A stretch of 11,887 bases of DNA from Omnitrophica WOR_2 bacterium GWA2_47_8 (GCA_001805375.1 MHFY01000137.1:1-11887), one strand, 5' to 3'; counted from the stretch's first letter, positions 1-5,175 are shown. Numbers and translations are program-made. Notes: generated by a model not told the origin, from the letters alone.

Positions 1-389
1 CCGGGAGCCGGCCGGGGGGCCTCTTTCTTGACATCCTTCCCCGCCACAGGACGTGGCGGGTCCGCCAAGACCTTTGGCGGAGCCGAGTCATCTTTTATCT
101 CCGCAATTTCATCTGTATAAAAAGTCAGCTCAACGCCGACCCCGATGTCCAGAACGATGGATCTCTCGCTGCGCTCAACGATCTTTCCTTTAAGCGTTTC
201 TCCGGATTTTAAGATGACTGTTTCGGCGGGCGCGGAAGGGCAGAGGATAAGCCCCCCCCAAAAAAGGCAGACGAAAATAATTTTCGTGCGTTCCTGAGCC
301 CTTCGGGCTCTAGGATGATTCCTCGAGAAAGGAAACCTTCCGCCAACAGCGGATCCGCCTCTGGCGGAAAAGGGGCCTCGAGGGATCAC
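1..389 (-). CDS. Exported protein of unknown function, N-terminal part (runs off left edge)
   Basis: A minus-strand frame stays open from a GTG at 389-387 to the window edge. The GTG overlaps the response regulator TGA as GTGA, which suggests translational coupling. The first ~33 codons are Arg/Gly/Pro-rich and lie in a palindromic stretch. They are followed by a hydrophobic segment (IIFVCLFWGGLILCPSAPA) typical of a signal peptide cleaved after APA. The start of the mature protein reads ETVILKSGETLKGKIVERSE and continues with alternating hydrophobic residues to YTDEIAEIKDD, resembling a small beta-rich module. Then comes a Pro/Lys/Ala-rich linker, part of it encoded by two adjacent palindromes. 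I see no ATG or TTG start between the GTG and the signal peptide; the only other option there is a rare codon such as the ACG just before the hydrophobic stretch. An export role is likely, the function is unknown, and the start is uncertain. Confidence 0.6.
   Translation of the reverse strand, partial: MIPRGPFSARGGSAVGGRFPFSRNHPRARRAQERTKIIFVCLFWGGLILCPSAPAETVILKSGETLKGKIVERSERSIVLDIGVGVELTFYTDEIAEIKDDSAPPKVLADPPRPVAGKDVKKEAPRPAP
40..81. repeat. Two adjacent GC-rich inverted repeats inside a coding frame
   Basis: CCCGCCAC (40-47) pairs with GTGGCGGG (53-60) around a 5-base loop. Immediately next, TCCGCCAA (61-68) pairs with TTGGCGGA (74-81), also around a 5-base loop. Both 8-base stems are perfect. 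They lie in the open frame of the left-edge secreted protein and encode a Pro/Ala/Lys/Arg linker. Their shared CCGCCA core also appears in the inverted repeat at 338-369. Confidence 0.8.
296..310. repeat. Perfect triloop hairpin, 6-base stem
   Basis: GAGCCC (296-301) and GGGCTC (305-310) are perfectly complementary around TTC. On the minus strand the loop is GAA closed by C-G. A further CCT/AGG pairing at 293-295/312-314 is possible with one bulged base. No T-run follows on the minus strand, so it is not a standard intrinsic terminator. Confidence 0.75.
317..387. repeat. Long nested imperfect palindrome at the response regulator 3' end
   Basis: Three nested arms are visible. The outer arm is 317-327 with 377-387 (11 bases, one T/G mismatch, CTCGAG core). 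The middle arm is TTCCGCCA (338-345) with TGGCGGAA (362-369). The centre is GCGGATCCGC (349-358), itself a perfect palindrome. The element starts at the response regulator stop codon and occupies the 5' end of the possible downstream frame. The CCGCCA core is shared with the pair at 40-81, so these may belong to one dispersed family. Confidence 0.7.
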
Positions 390-745
390 TTTAAACATTC
401 TTCTATCTTATGCATGACCTGGTCGGTATTGAACGGCTTGGTAAAATACCCCGCGACACCTTTGGCCTGGAAGATAGGCGCCATGTCATCCCGCGAGGTC
501 AAAACAATGATCGGGATGTGCTGGCACTCTTCTATCTTCTGCAGTTCGGTGATGAAGGTGTACCCGTTCATGTTGGGCATCTGGATATCGAGGATAATGA
601 GATCCGGGGTTTCCTGCTGGGCGAGGTTTAACGCGATCTGGCCGTCATCGGCTATCTTGACATCATAACCCATCTTGTCCAACCGCAAAAAAAGGATCGT
701 GGTCACCATGCGGTCATCGTCCACCAGTAAGATCTTTTTGGCCAT
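386..745 (-). CDS. Single-domain (CheY-like) response regulator
   Basis: This 119-residue protein is a stand-alone receiver domain with no output domain. The acidic pocket is D9-D11 in LLVDDD, the phosphoacceptor is D53 in LIILDIQMPNMNG, the switch Thr/Ser is in VLTS (T83), and the conserved Lys is K103 in FTKPF. It should be phosphorylated on D53 by a histidine kinase not present in this window, and act by protein-protein contact. The ATG is preceded by a strong AAGGAG ribosome site, which fixes the start. It lies 52 bases downstream of the PfkB kinase gene, probably cotranscribed, and its stop overlaps a possible GTG start of the next gene. The partner and the process controlled cannot be read from the sequence; chemotaxis is not implied because no che genes are nearby. 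Confidence 0.93.
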   Translation of the reverse strand: MAKKILLVDDDRMVTTILFLRLDKMGYDVKIADDGQIALNLAQQETPDLIILDIQMPNMNGYTFITELQKIEECQHIPIIVLTSRDDMAPIFQAKGVAGYFTKPFNTDQVMHKIEECLK

Positions 746-797
746 GTTCTCCTTTTTGATTGGGGGGATCTTTATTGATCCTATTCTAACAAATTTC

Positions 798-1754
798 TTA
801 AAATCGCGTAACTTTTACCTTATCTTTTATTTTTTCGATCCTCGCGCGCGAAACGCGTTGTTTTAGGCCCGGCAGCTGTAAGGTGTACGCTGTCCCGCAG
901 GCGACCGCCCAGACCAGGGCGTCTTTAAAACCGCGATCCTTTTCAAACGCGTAAATAAAACCGGCCAGGAAGGCGTCCCCGCAGCCGACGTGGTTGACGG
1001 CTTTGACCTTAGGAGGATGTGCCCAGTAAAGATCTTTTCCGTCCGAACCGACCGCGCCTTTATCACCGAGGGAGATGAGCGCGAAGCGCGCGCCTTTTTT
1101 AAGAAGAAGGCGCAGCGCTTCGCGCCATTTTTCTTTCGAATTCAATTTTATTTTTAAGAACGCCTCGGCCTCTTCCCGGTTAGGCTTGACTAAAAAAGGT
1201 TTTGCTTGAAGGCCGAGCGAGAACGGAGCGGAATGGGAATCCAAGGCCGTCTTGACATGTTGGGCCTGGGCCGTTTTAATAAGGCCCTGATACATTGGAT
1301 CCGGGGCCCCTAAAATATTTCGTCCGGAAAAGACAACCCAGCCGCACCCTTTCAGAAGCTTTTTGAATTTTGTTTTAAAATGGGCGAGCTCATTTTTGCC
1401 GGCCCGCGGGCCGGGGCTGATGCTGCGGTTGGCCTTTTGGGTAGCGGTATTGATGATCGTTAAATTGACCCGCGTCTCTTCTCTTATATGAGTGAGATCA
1501 AAAGGGATGTTCTCTTTGCGTAGAAGTTCTTTTAATTGGGCGCCTGTGGCGCCGCCGGCGAAGCCGGCGGCGCAGGTCTTACATTTTAGATCCTTTAAAA
1601 CCCGGCTGACGTTGATGCCTTTGCCGCCGGCACTGATACGCCACTGCCCCACAAAACCATCCCGCTTTTTGGTTTGCTGGGCCGTGATGGTCTTGTCAAT
1701 GGCCGGGTTTAAAGTGACGGTCAAAATAGTTCTTTTCATTTTTTTCATCTTCAT
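798..1754 (-). CDS. PfkB-family sugar kinase, 1-phosphofructokinase type
   Basis: The protein belongs to the ribokinase/PfkB fold, hexose-phosphate kinase branch (FruK/LacC/PfkB). This branch uses ATP to phosphorylate fructose-1-phosphate, tagatose-6-phosphate or fructose-6-phosphate. Marks are TVTLNPAID near the N terminus, the substrate-loop signature SAGGKGINVSR (41-51), LVKPNREEAE (188-197), and the C-terminal anion-hole motif VNHVGCGDAF with catalytic base D260. At 318 residues the length fits. Two motifs depart from the norm: the GSLPPG-like segment reads FSGRNILGAPDP, and the anion hole has Cys where Ala or Ser is usual (GAGDS/GSGDS). Three Met codons crowd the start (residues 1, 3, 6). 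The third, just before KRTILTVTLNP, matches family N termini best and would be favoured if the promoter-like TATAAT overlapping the first ATG is used. No PTS genes are adjacent, so the exact substrate is open. Confidence 0.88.
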   Translation of the reverse strand: MKMKKMKRTILTVTLNPAIDKTITAQQTKKRDGFVGQWRISAGGKGINVSRVLKDLKCKTCAAGFAGGATGAQLKELLRKENIPFDLTHIREETRVNLTIINTATQKANRSISPGPRAGKNELAHFKTKFKKLLKGCGWVVFSGRNILGAPDPMYQGLIKTAQAQHVKTALDSHSAPFSLGLQAKPFLVKPNREEAEAFLKIKLNSKEKWREALRLLLKKGARFALISLGDKGAVGSDGKDLYWAHPPKVKAVNHVGCGDAFLAGFIYAFEKDRGFKDALVWAVACGTAYTLQLPGLKQRVSRARIEKIKDKVKVTRF

Positions 1755-1783
1755 TATAATGGAACCATATTATTTCTATTCAA
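1753..1783 (-). promoter_or_regulatory. Possible promoter for the PfkB kinase gene
   Basis: Read on the minus strand, TTGAAT (1783-1778) is followed after 19 bases by a consensus TATAAT (1758-1753). The 19-base spacer is longer than ideal. The -10 overlaps the first possible ATG, so use of this promoter would require initiation at the second or third Met codon. The divergent gene starts only 53 bases away, so the plus-strand promoter must lie in or near the same AT-rich gap. Confidence 0.3.
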
Positions 1784-1807
1784 CATTGTAATGACAGGTT
1801 GTGGTGA

Positions 1808-2422
1808 ATGCTGTTCCGTAAATTTAAAAAAAGTCTCGCCTTTACGCTCATATCTTCGGTTATCAGCTTCGCTTCACCGGCCCAAGCGAATCCCAGGATG
1901 GACACGCCTTTCCAGGGGTTCCACATCAAACAGGAGATCGTCAAAAAGAACCACGTCCTGGTCTCCCGCCCGAATCAAACGCAGATCAACATCCTCGAGA
2001 TCATTGACGGCAACAAAATAAAGAGTTTGAAAGACTACGTGCTCTGGCTTCAGAAAAATATTGCCTACAAACGGGACAGCAAAGAAGCCTGGAGCATGCC
2101 CAAAGAGACACTGCAGAACAAATACGGCGACTGTGAAGATTACGCGTTCTTGAACCAAAGTGTCCTGCAAGTCTTGGGCTATCGCTCCCGCGTGCTAGGC
2201 ATCAAAAGCAAGACCGAGGCCCACGCGATCTGCCTTTTTGAATATAAAGGGCATTATCTTTTTTTCGATAACGCGAAATTAAAGACCACATCCATCCAGA
2301 ACATGGATGATTTCTCCAAATTCCTGAACCAAAAATACGGCCCGCACCGCCTCTTCGAATTGAACCAGGAAACCAAACGCTGGAAACTCCTCTACGCCCC
2401 GTCTCAAGCTTCTCTTATATAA
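1808..2422 (+). CDS. Exported transglutaminase-like cysteine peptidase
   Basis: This 204-residue protein starts with a basic n-region and hydrophobic core (residues 1-28, ending SPAQA|NP), a plausible Sec signal peptide, so it should act outside the cytoplasm. The rest has the order of a transglutaminase-like papain-fold domain: Cys in NKYGDCEDYAFL (C109), His in KTEAHAICLFE (H139), Asp in YLFFDNAKLK (D154). These form the expected Cys-His-Asp triad. The spacing and KYGDCED box resemble the bacterial transglutaminase-like cysteine proteinase group that includes LapG, but no LapD/LapA-type partners are visible. The upstream ribosome site (AGG/GGTG region) is weak. It is the only plus-strand gene in the window, divergent from the sugar kinase and convergent with the SDR gene. 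The target protein or cell wall substrate is unknown. Confidence 0.82.
   Translation: MLFRKFKKSLAFTLISSVISFASPAQANPRMDTPFQGFHIKQEIVKKNHVLVSRPNQTQINILEIIDGNKIKSLKDYVLWLQKNIAYKRDSKEAWSMPKETLQNKYGDCEDYAFLNQSVLQVLGYRSRVLGIKSKTEAHAICLFEYKGHYLFFDNAKLKTTSIQNMDDFSKFLNQKYGPHRLFELNQETKRWKLLYAPSQASLI
2415..2422. other. TTATATAA palindrome holding stop codons of two convergent genes
   Basis: The perfect 8-base palindrome TTATATAA provides TAA to the plus-strand peptidase (2420-2422) and TAA to the minus-strand SDR gene (2417-2415). Both proteins end in Leu-Ile. The coding regions overlap by exactly these 8 bases and no terminator hairpin separates them. Confidence 0.9.
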
Positions 2423-3230
2423 GCGCCATCGGATCCGGATAAAGAAATTTATAATTGAGCCTTTGTTTTAACTTTTCATTGCTGACGATCTTGACCCTTG
2501 CTTCCATTTCCTTAAATTGCGGCGGCGCAAGCCCCAATTTCATAGAGGCCTTGGTATAGATCTCCCGGCGCGTGGGGTGCGTATCCGCGCAGACATTGAA
2601 AATTTCCCCGCCTATCCCCTGTTCGATCACACGGCTTACGACCCTCACGCAATCCTCCAAATGGACTAAATTCACCGGGCCTTCGGGATTCTCCACGTCT
2701 TTATCTTCCGCCAGGAATTGCCCGATCTTCCGGTCGCCGCCGACTAACCCGGCAAACCGCAGGATCGTTGAACGGAATTTCTTTTCAGATAAAAGAGATC
2801 TTTCAATATCCAATAAGACTTTGGACCGGAGATCATGCGACCTCAACACAGCATCCTCCTGGGCCGCGCCGATATTATCCGGATAAACGGAGGTGGAACT
2901 GGCGAAGATCACAGATGAAACGGGTGAAGACCTTGTTTCTTTGATGACCGCTTCTATTTGTTTTTGATAAAGGGACGGATCAGGAAGGCTGCGCTTAAAA
3001 GGAATGTTTAAAAATAAAGTTTCGCTTTGAAAGAATTCTTTGATCTGCTTCCCTTTTAAAGGCGGGGCAACTTCGAGGAGAAAGGGTTCGATACCGTTCT
3101 GCTTTAAAGTGAAGGTCTTTTCCGGGTGAGTGGTGGAGCCTTTGACTTTATACCCCAGGCTACCGAGGTGCCGGGCCAAAGGTTCGCCCAGCCACCCGCA
3201 GCCTAAAATACTGATGCTCTTTTGATCCAC
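2415..3230 (-). CDS. NAD(P)-binding SDR/epimerase-like protein, YeeZ type
   Basis: This 271-residue protein opens with a Rossmann nucleotide-binding motif, ILGCGWLGEPLA (G10-x-G12-xx-G15). It continues with a FASSTSVYPD segment (109-118) at the position of the SDR active-site Ser/Tyr, and an LRFAGLVGGDR segment typical of atypical extended SDRs. The tyrosine is not followed by the usual YxxxK lysine (Y116 is followed by PDNI). Classical epimerase chemistry is therefore doubtful, and the YeeZ-like group, whose reactions are poorly defined, fits better. The start is GTG, with no convincing ribosome site. It lies 6 bases after, and in the same frame as, the upstream lipoprotein gene, so translation is probably coupled. 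The 3' end overlaps the convergent peptidase gene. Confidence 0.78.
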   Translation of the reverse strand: MDQKSISILGCGWLGEPLARHLGSLGYKVKGSTTHPEKTFTLKQNGIEPFLLEVAPPLKGKQIKEFFQSETLFLNIPFKRSLPDPSLYQKQIEAVIKETRSSPVSSVIFASSTSVYPDNIGAAQEDAVLRSHDLRSKVLLDIERSLLSEKKFRSTILRFAGLVGGDRKIGQFLAEDKDVENPEGPVNLVHLEDCVRVVSRVIEQGIGGEIFNVCADTHPTRREIYTKASMKLGLAPPQFKEMEARVKIVSNEKLKQRLNYKFLYPDPMALI

Positions 3231-3236
3231 TGACCA

Positions 3237-3677
3237 CTAATCTAAATTCTGTTTTAACAGATCCCACGTTTTACGGCCGATAATGCCGTCTGCATTTAAG
3301 CCGTTATCGCGCTGAAAACTGCTGATGGCCTGCTTGGTGCCGCTGCCTAATTTACCGTCGATCGATCCTTCATAATAGCCGGCCTTTTTAAGCGCGGACT
3401 GGACATCTTCGACACTGGCCGAGACACGGATGGTCCCGGTACGTTTGCTGGAACCGCCAGATGAATCATCGCTGCGTGACCTGTCGCTCGTGCGGACATT
3501 TTGCGCCACACGGCTCATCTCATAACGCAGGTCATTGATCTCTTCGTCCTTCTGGGCCAATTCGCTTTCCAATTCGGTGACCTTCATCTGCAGGCTGTTG
3601 AGTGATGCACCTTGCTGTTTGGTGGCGCATCCGCTGACCATGGCCAAAACGCCTAATAGAATAAATGCTCTTAACAT
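3237..3677 (-). CDS. Lipoprotein with coiled coil and peptidoglycan-binding domain
   Basis: The 146-residue precursor has a short signal peptide with lipobox LAMVSGC, giving a lipidated Cys17. Residues ~26-62 form a heptad-patterned coiled coil (LNSLQMKVTELESELAQ...). A Ser/Arg-rich linker (63-80) leads to a C-terminal PG_binding_1-like domain (~87-146) with the usual DVQSALKKAGYY, DGKLGSGTKQAI and FQRDNGL-DGIIGRKTW pattern. It most likely sits in the outer membrane and tethers it to peptidoglycan, perhaps as an oligomer. The start is set by a strong GGGAGGAG ribosome site five bases before the ATG. A promoter-like sequence and a ~140-base leader with three hairpins precede it. The SDR gene follows in the same frame after one TAG. 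Confidence 0.88.
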   Translation of the reverse strand: MLRAFILLGVLAMVSGCATKQQGASLNSLQMKVTELESELAQKDEEINDLRYEMSRVAQNVRTSDRSRSDDSSGGSSKRTGTIRVSASVEDVQSALKKAGYYEGSIDGKLGSGTKQAISSFQRDNGLNADGIIGRKTWDLLKQNLD

Positions 3678-3734
3678 CGTCTCCTCCCGTTCATTTTTCC
3701 CACATTCACTTCCAAGAAGGAAATGAACGAGGCT

Positions 3735-3753
3735 CGCCCCGCCTAGCGGGGCG
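3735..3753. repeat. GC-rich triloop hairpin in the lipoprotein leader
   Basis: CGCCCCGC (3735-3742) pairs perfectly with GCGGGGCG (3746-3753) around a CTA loop (TAG on the transcribed minus-strand sense). It is the most promoter-distal of three tandem hairpins upstream of the peptidoglycan-binding lipoprotein gene. Confidence 0.75.
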
Positions 3754-3768
3754 GGCTATTAAATTTTA

Positions 3769-3784
3769 CTTTAAAATTTTAAAG
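3769..3784. repeat. Perfect 16-base AT palindrome
   Basis: CTTTAAAATTTTAAAG reads identically on both strands. It lies between two GC-rich triloop hairpins in the lipoprotein leader, so it could form a stem in RNA or serve as a dimeric protein site in DNA. Confidence 0.7.
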
Positions 3785-3799
3785 TCGCCACCGGCGACT
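3783..3799. repeat. Triloop hairpin, 7-base stem, in the lipoprotein leader
   Basis: AGTCGCC (3783-3789) pairs perfectly with GGCGACT (3793-3799) around ACC (GGT on the minus strand). It abuts and shares two bases with the 16-base AT palindrome and is the hairpin nearest the promoter. Confidence 0.75.
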
Positions 3800-3815
3800 C
3801 TCATCTGCTAAAAAC

Positions 3816-3842
3816 ATTTTAACACAAAGAAAAATTAGTCAA
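3816..3842 (-). promoter_or_regulatory. Probable promoter for the peptidoglycan-binding lipoprotein gene
   Basis: On the minus strand TTGACT (3842-3837) is followed after 15 bases by TAAAAT (3821-3816). The -10 is preceded by TGT, making an extended -10 (TGTTAAAAT). The short spacer is offset by the extended element. It lies just downstream of the terminator of the preceding gene and ~140 bases before the lipoprotein ATG, consistent with a new transcription unit. Confidence 0.5.
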
Positions 3843-3854
3843 ATGATTCTTTAC

Positions 3855-3892
3855 AAAAAAATTGCCCCGATCCTTTTCGAGATCGGGGCAAT
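3855..3892 (-). terminator. Rho-independent terminator of the 116-residue orphan gene
   Basis: ATTGCCCCGATC (3861-3872) and GATCGGGGCAAT (3881-3892) form a perfect 12-base stem with an 8-base loop. On the minus strand the stem is followed directly by a run of Ts (A-run 3855-3860). This is a textbook intrinsic terminator, 30-70 bases after the stop codon of the orphan gene. Confidence 0.88.
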
Positions 3893-3901
3893 CGTGGCTT
3901 A

Positions 3902-3919
3902 GTGTATGTTTCCATACAC
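3902..3919 (-). repeat. GAAA-capped hairpin in the 3' UTR of the orphan gene
   Basis: In transcript sense GTGTATG and CATACAC pair perfectly around GAAA, a GNRA tetraloop. It sits between the stop codon and the terminator. On the opposite strand it is followed by ATTTTT, so weak plus-strand termination activity is an alternative reading, but no plus-strand gene points into it. Confidence 0.6.
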
Positions 3920-3924
3920 AATTT

Positions 3925-4275
3925 TTAAGTCAGGGTTGCTGACTTTTTGGGGGAGAAATCCTTGTTCCACTGGATCAAAATATTTAAGGAATGCCTGAAG
4001 TCCACCTTATATAAACAATCTTCCTGCGCCATATAAAACGCGCCTTTGACGCGGAAAAAAAACTTCTCTTCTTTTTTCTTGGAGTTGATCTGCTTGGTGA
4101 CGTAGATATGCGGTTCGGCCAATTGAGGGTTGATCTGGCGTTCTTTGGTGACCAGATAAATAAAATTCTTCTTCACGCGGGTCTTGTACTCTTTTTCCTG
4201 CGAAGATTCGCAGATCGAGATCACTTTCCTGCGCTTGGCCAAGGACTGTCTTTTTTTGTATAGGATTTCTCTCAT
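3925..4275 (-). CDS. Small basic protein of unknown function
   Basis: I do not recognise this 116-residue protein. It begins MREILYKKRQSLAKRRK, with very basic N-terminal and central parts, two Cys (C23 and one near residue 87), no signal peptide and no membrane segment. Hydrophobic/aromatic residues alternate in the second half (NFIYLV, PHIYVTKQI, EKFFFRVKGAFYMA, CLYKVDF), suggesting a mainly beta fold; this could be a small RNA- or DNA-binding or PilZ-like domain, but no family motif supports a choice. The frame is supported by a GGGGAG ribosome site six bases before the ATG, a promoter-like sequence upstream and a strong intrinsic terminator downstream. It is an independent single-gene unit. 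A 103-codon frame in another phase overlaps it but lacks these signals. Confidence 0.75.
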   Translation of the reverse strand: MREILYKKRQSLAKRRKVISICESSQEKEYKTRVKKNFIYLVTKERQINPQLAEPHIYVTKQINSKKKEEKFFFRVKGAFYMAQEDCLYKVDFRHSLNILIQWNKDFSPKKSATLT

Positions 4276-4369
4276 TTCTTCTCCCCGCCCTTATATTTTT
4301 GTTTGCGAGGCTCGCCAATAGGCGGCCGTTAGTTCACCTAAAACCTTGCCGTTTTCCAATCTTAGCCAA

Positions 4370-4397
4370 AGTATAACATCGCATTGAGGCAATACAA
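4370..4397 (-). promoter_or_regulatory. Probable promoter for the orphan small protein gene
   Basis: Read on the minus strand, TTGTAT (4397-4392) and TATACT (4375-4370) are separated by 16 bases, close to a sigma-70-type promoter. The -10 is ~95 bases before the ATG at 4275, leaving an untranslated leader with a small GCGAG-C-CTCGC inverted repeat at 4308-4318. Confidence 0.55.
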
Positions 4398-4416
4398 TAT
4401 ACGAGAGATACGACCG

Positions 4417-4511
4417 GGAAAACGTTTCCATCGACGGGGAGAAAAAAATCAAAAAGAAAATATGCTTTAATTGAAAAGGCCTTTCAGGAAAGGACCTGAG
4501 AAAACGTTTTC
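4417..4511. promoter_or_regulatory. Two AAACGTTT-centred palindromes, possible operator pair
   Basis: GGAAAACGTTTCC (4417-4429) and GAAAACGTTTTC (4500-4511) share an AAACGTTT centre. The second is a perfect 12-base palindrome. Their centres are ~82 bases apart and lie upstream of the orphan gene promoter. CG-centred palindromes of this shape resemble LacI-family operators, but no regulator is encoded here, so this is only a possibility. Confidence 0.3.
4474..4496 (-). terminator. Possible intrinsic terminator after plsY
   Basis: In transcript sense CCTTT and AAAGG pair around CCTG, with an outer GG/CC pair, and the stem is followed by TTTTC. The stem is short and the T-run modest. The position, ~50 bases after the plsY stop and upstream of the orphan gene promoter, is where the long operon should end. 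Confidence 0.45.
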
Positions 4512-4545
4512 CTTTAAATAGTAATAAAACTCAGGGATAAGAAGA

Positions 4546-5175
4546 TTATTTTACTTTTTGGAAGGGTAATTTGACGCGGGATTCCTGCCCTAAAAGAAGC
4601 CTTTTGATATTGGCCCTGTGCCGGACCACGACAAAAACACAGATCACGACCCCTAACGCCACCAATACGAAAGGCTGTGTCGTTGCGACCATCAGGACAG
4701 GAAGGAAAATGGCCGCGACAAGAGAAGCCAGCGAAACATATCCGCTCAATAAAAAGACAACGGCCCAAAGGCCGAGCGTTGAAACCAAAACAATGCGCAT
4801 ACTGGAGAACGTGATCGCCAATCCTATCAAAACACCCAAGCTGGTCGCGATCCCCTTTCCGCCTTTAAAATTCAAGAACACGGTCCAGTTATGGCCGATC
4901 ACCGCGCACACGCCCAAAAGGATAATGGCCCAAACCGACGTTGTCTGAAAAACATACGGCACCAGCGTCGTGGCGACAACACCTTTTAAAATATCAATAA
5001 CCAGGACAATAATGCCGGGTCCTTTGCCGAGCACGCGAAACGTATTGGTCGCGCCCACATTGCCTGACCCGTGCTTTCGGATGTCGATGTCCTTGTAAAC
5101 CCGGCCGTAAATATAGGCCGTCGGGATGGACCCGATCAGATAGGCGGCAAGATAGCTTAAGTATTGAAGTTTCAT
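4546..5175 (-). CDS. plsY: Acyl-phosphate:glycerol-3-phosphate acyltransferase PlsY
   Basis: PlsY is an inner-membrane enzyme that transfers an acyl group from acyl-phosphate (made by PlsX) to glycerol-3-phosphate, giving lysophosphatidic acid. At 209 residues the length is typical. The three family boxes are present: GSIPTAYI then HGSGNVGATN (35-44), GHNWTVFLNFKGGKG (94-108), and a C-terminal RHRANIKRLLLGQE (185-198). About six to seven hydrophobic membrane segments are visible. The frame is open upstream to 5346, but the correct start is the ATG at 5175. It overlaps the pgsA stop as ATGA, and family homology begins right there; the longer frame merely reads through pgsA out of phase. Last gene of the long operon, followed by a weak terminator-like hairpin. 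Confidence 0.95.
   Translation of the reverse strand: MKLQYLSYLAAYLIGSIPTAYIYGRVYKDIDIRKHGSGNVGATNTFRVLGKGPGIIVLVIDILKGVVATTLVPYVFQTTSVWAIILLGVCAVIGHNWTVFLNFKGGKGIATSLGVLIGLAITFSSMRIVLVSTLGLWAVVFLLSGYVSLASLVAAIFLPVLMVATTQPFVLVALGVVICVFVVVRHRANIKRLLLGQESRVKLPFQKVK

Noticed and set aside
315..668. Plus-strand frames antisense to the response regulator.
   Set aside because: The receiver domain on the minus strand is unmistakable; the antisense frames show no family features or ribosome site.
766..781. GGATC-TTTATT-GATCC as a terminator of the PfkB kinase gene.
   Set aside because: Only five paired bases and no T-run on the minus strand; too weak to call.
4007..4318. A 103-codon minus-strand frame overlapping the orphan gene.
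   Set aside because: It is in another phase and lacks the ribosome site, and the promoter and terminator fit the 116-residue frame at least as well. Its sequence looks like frame-shifted coding sequence.
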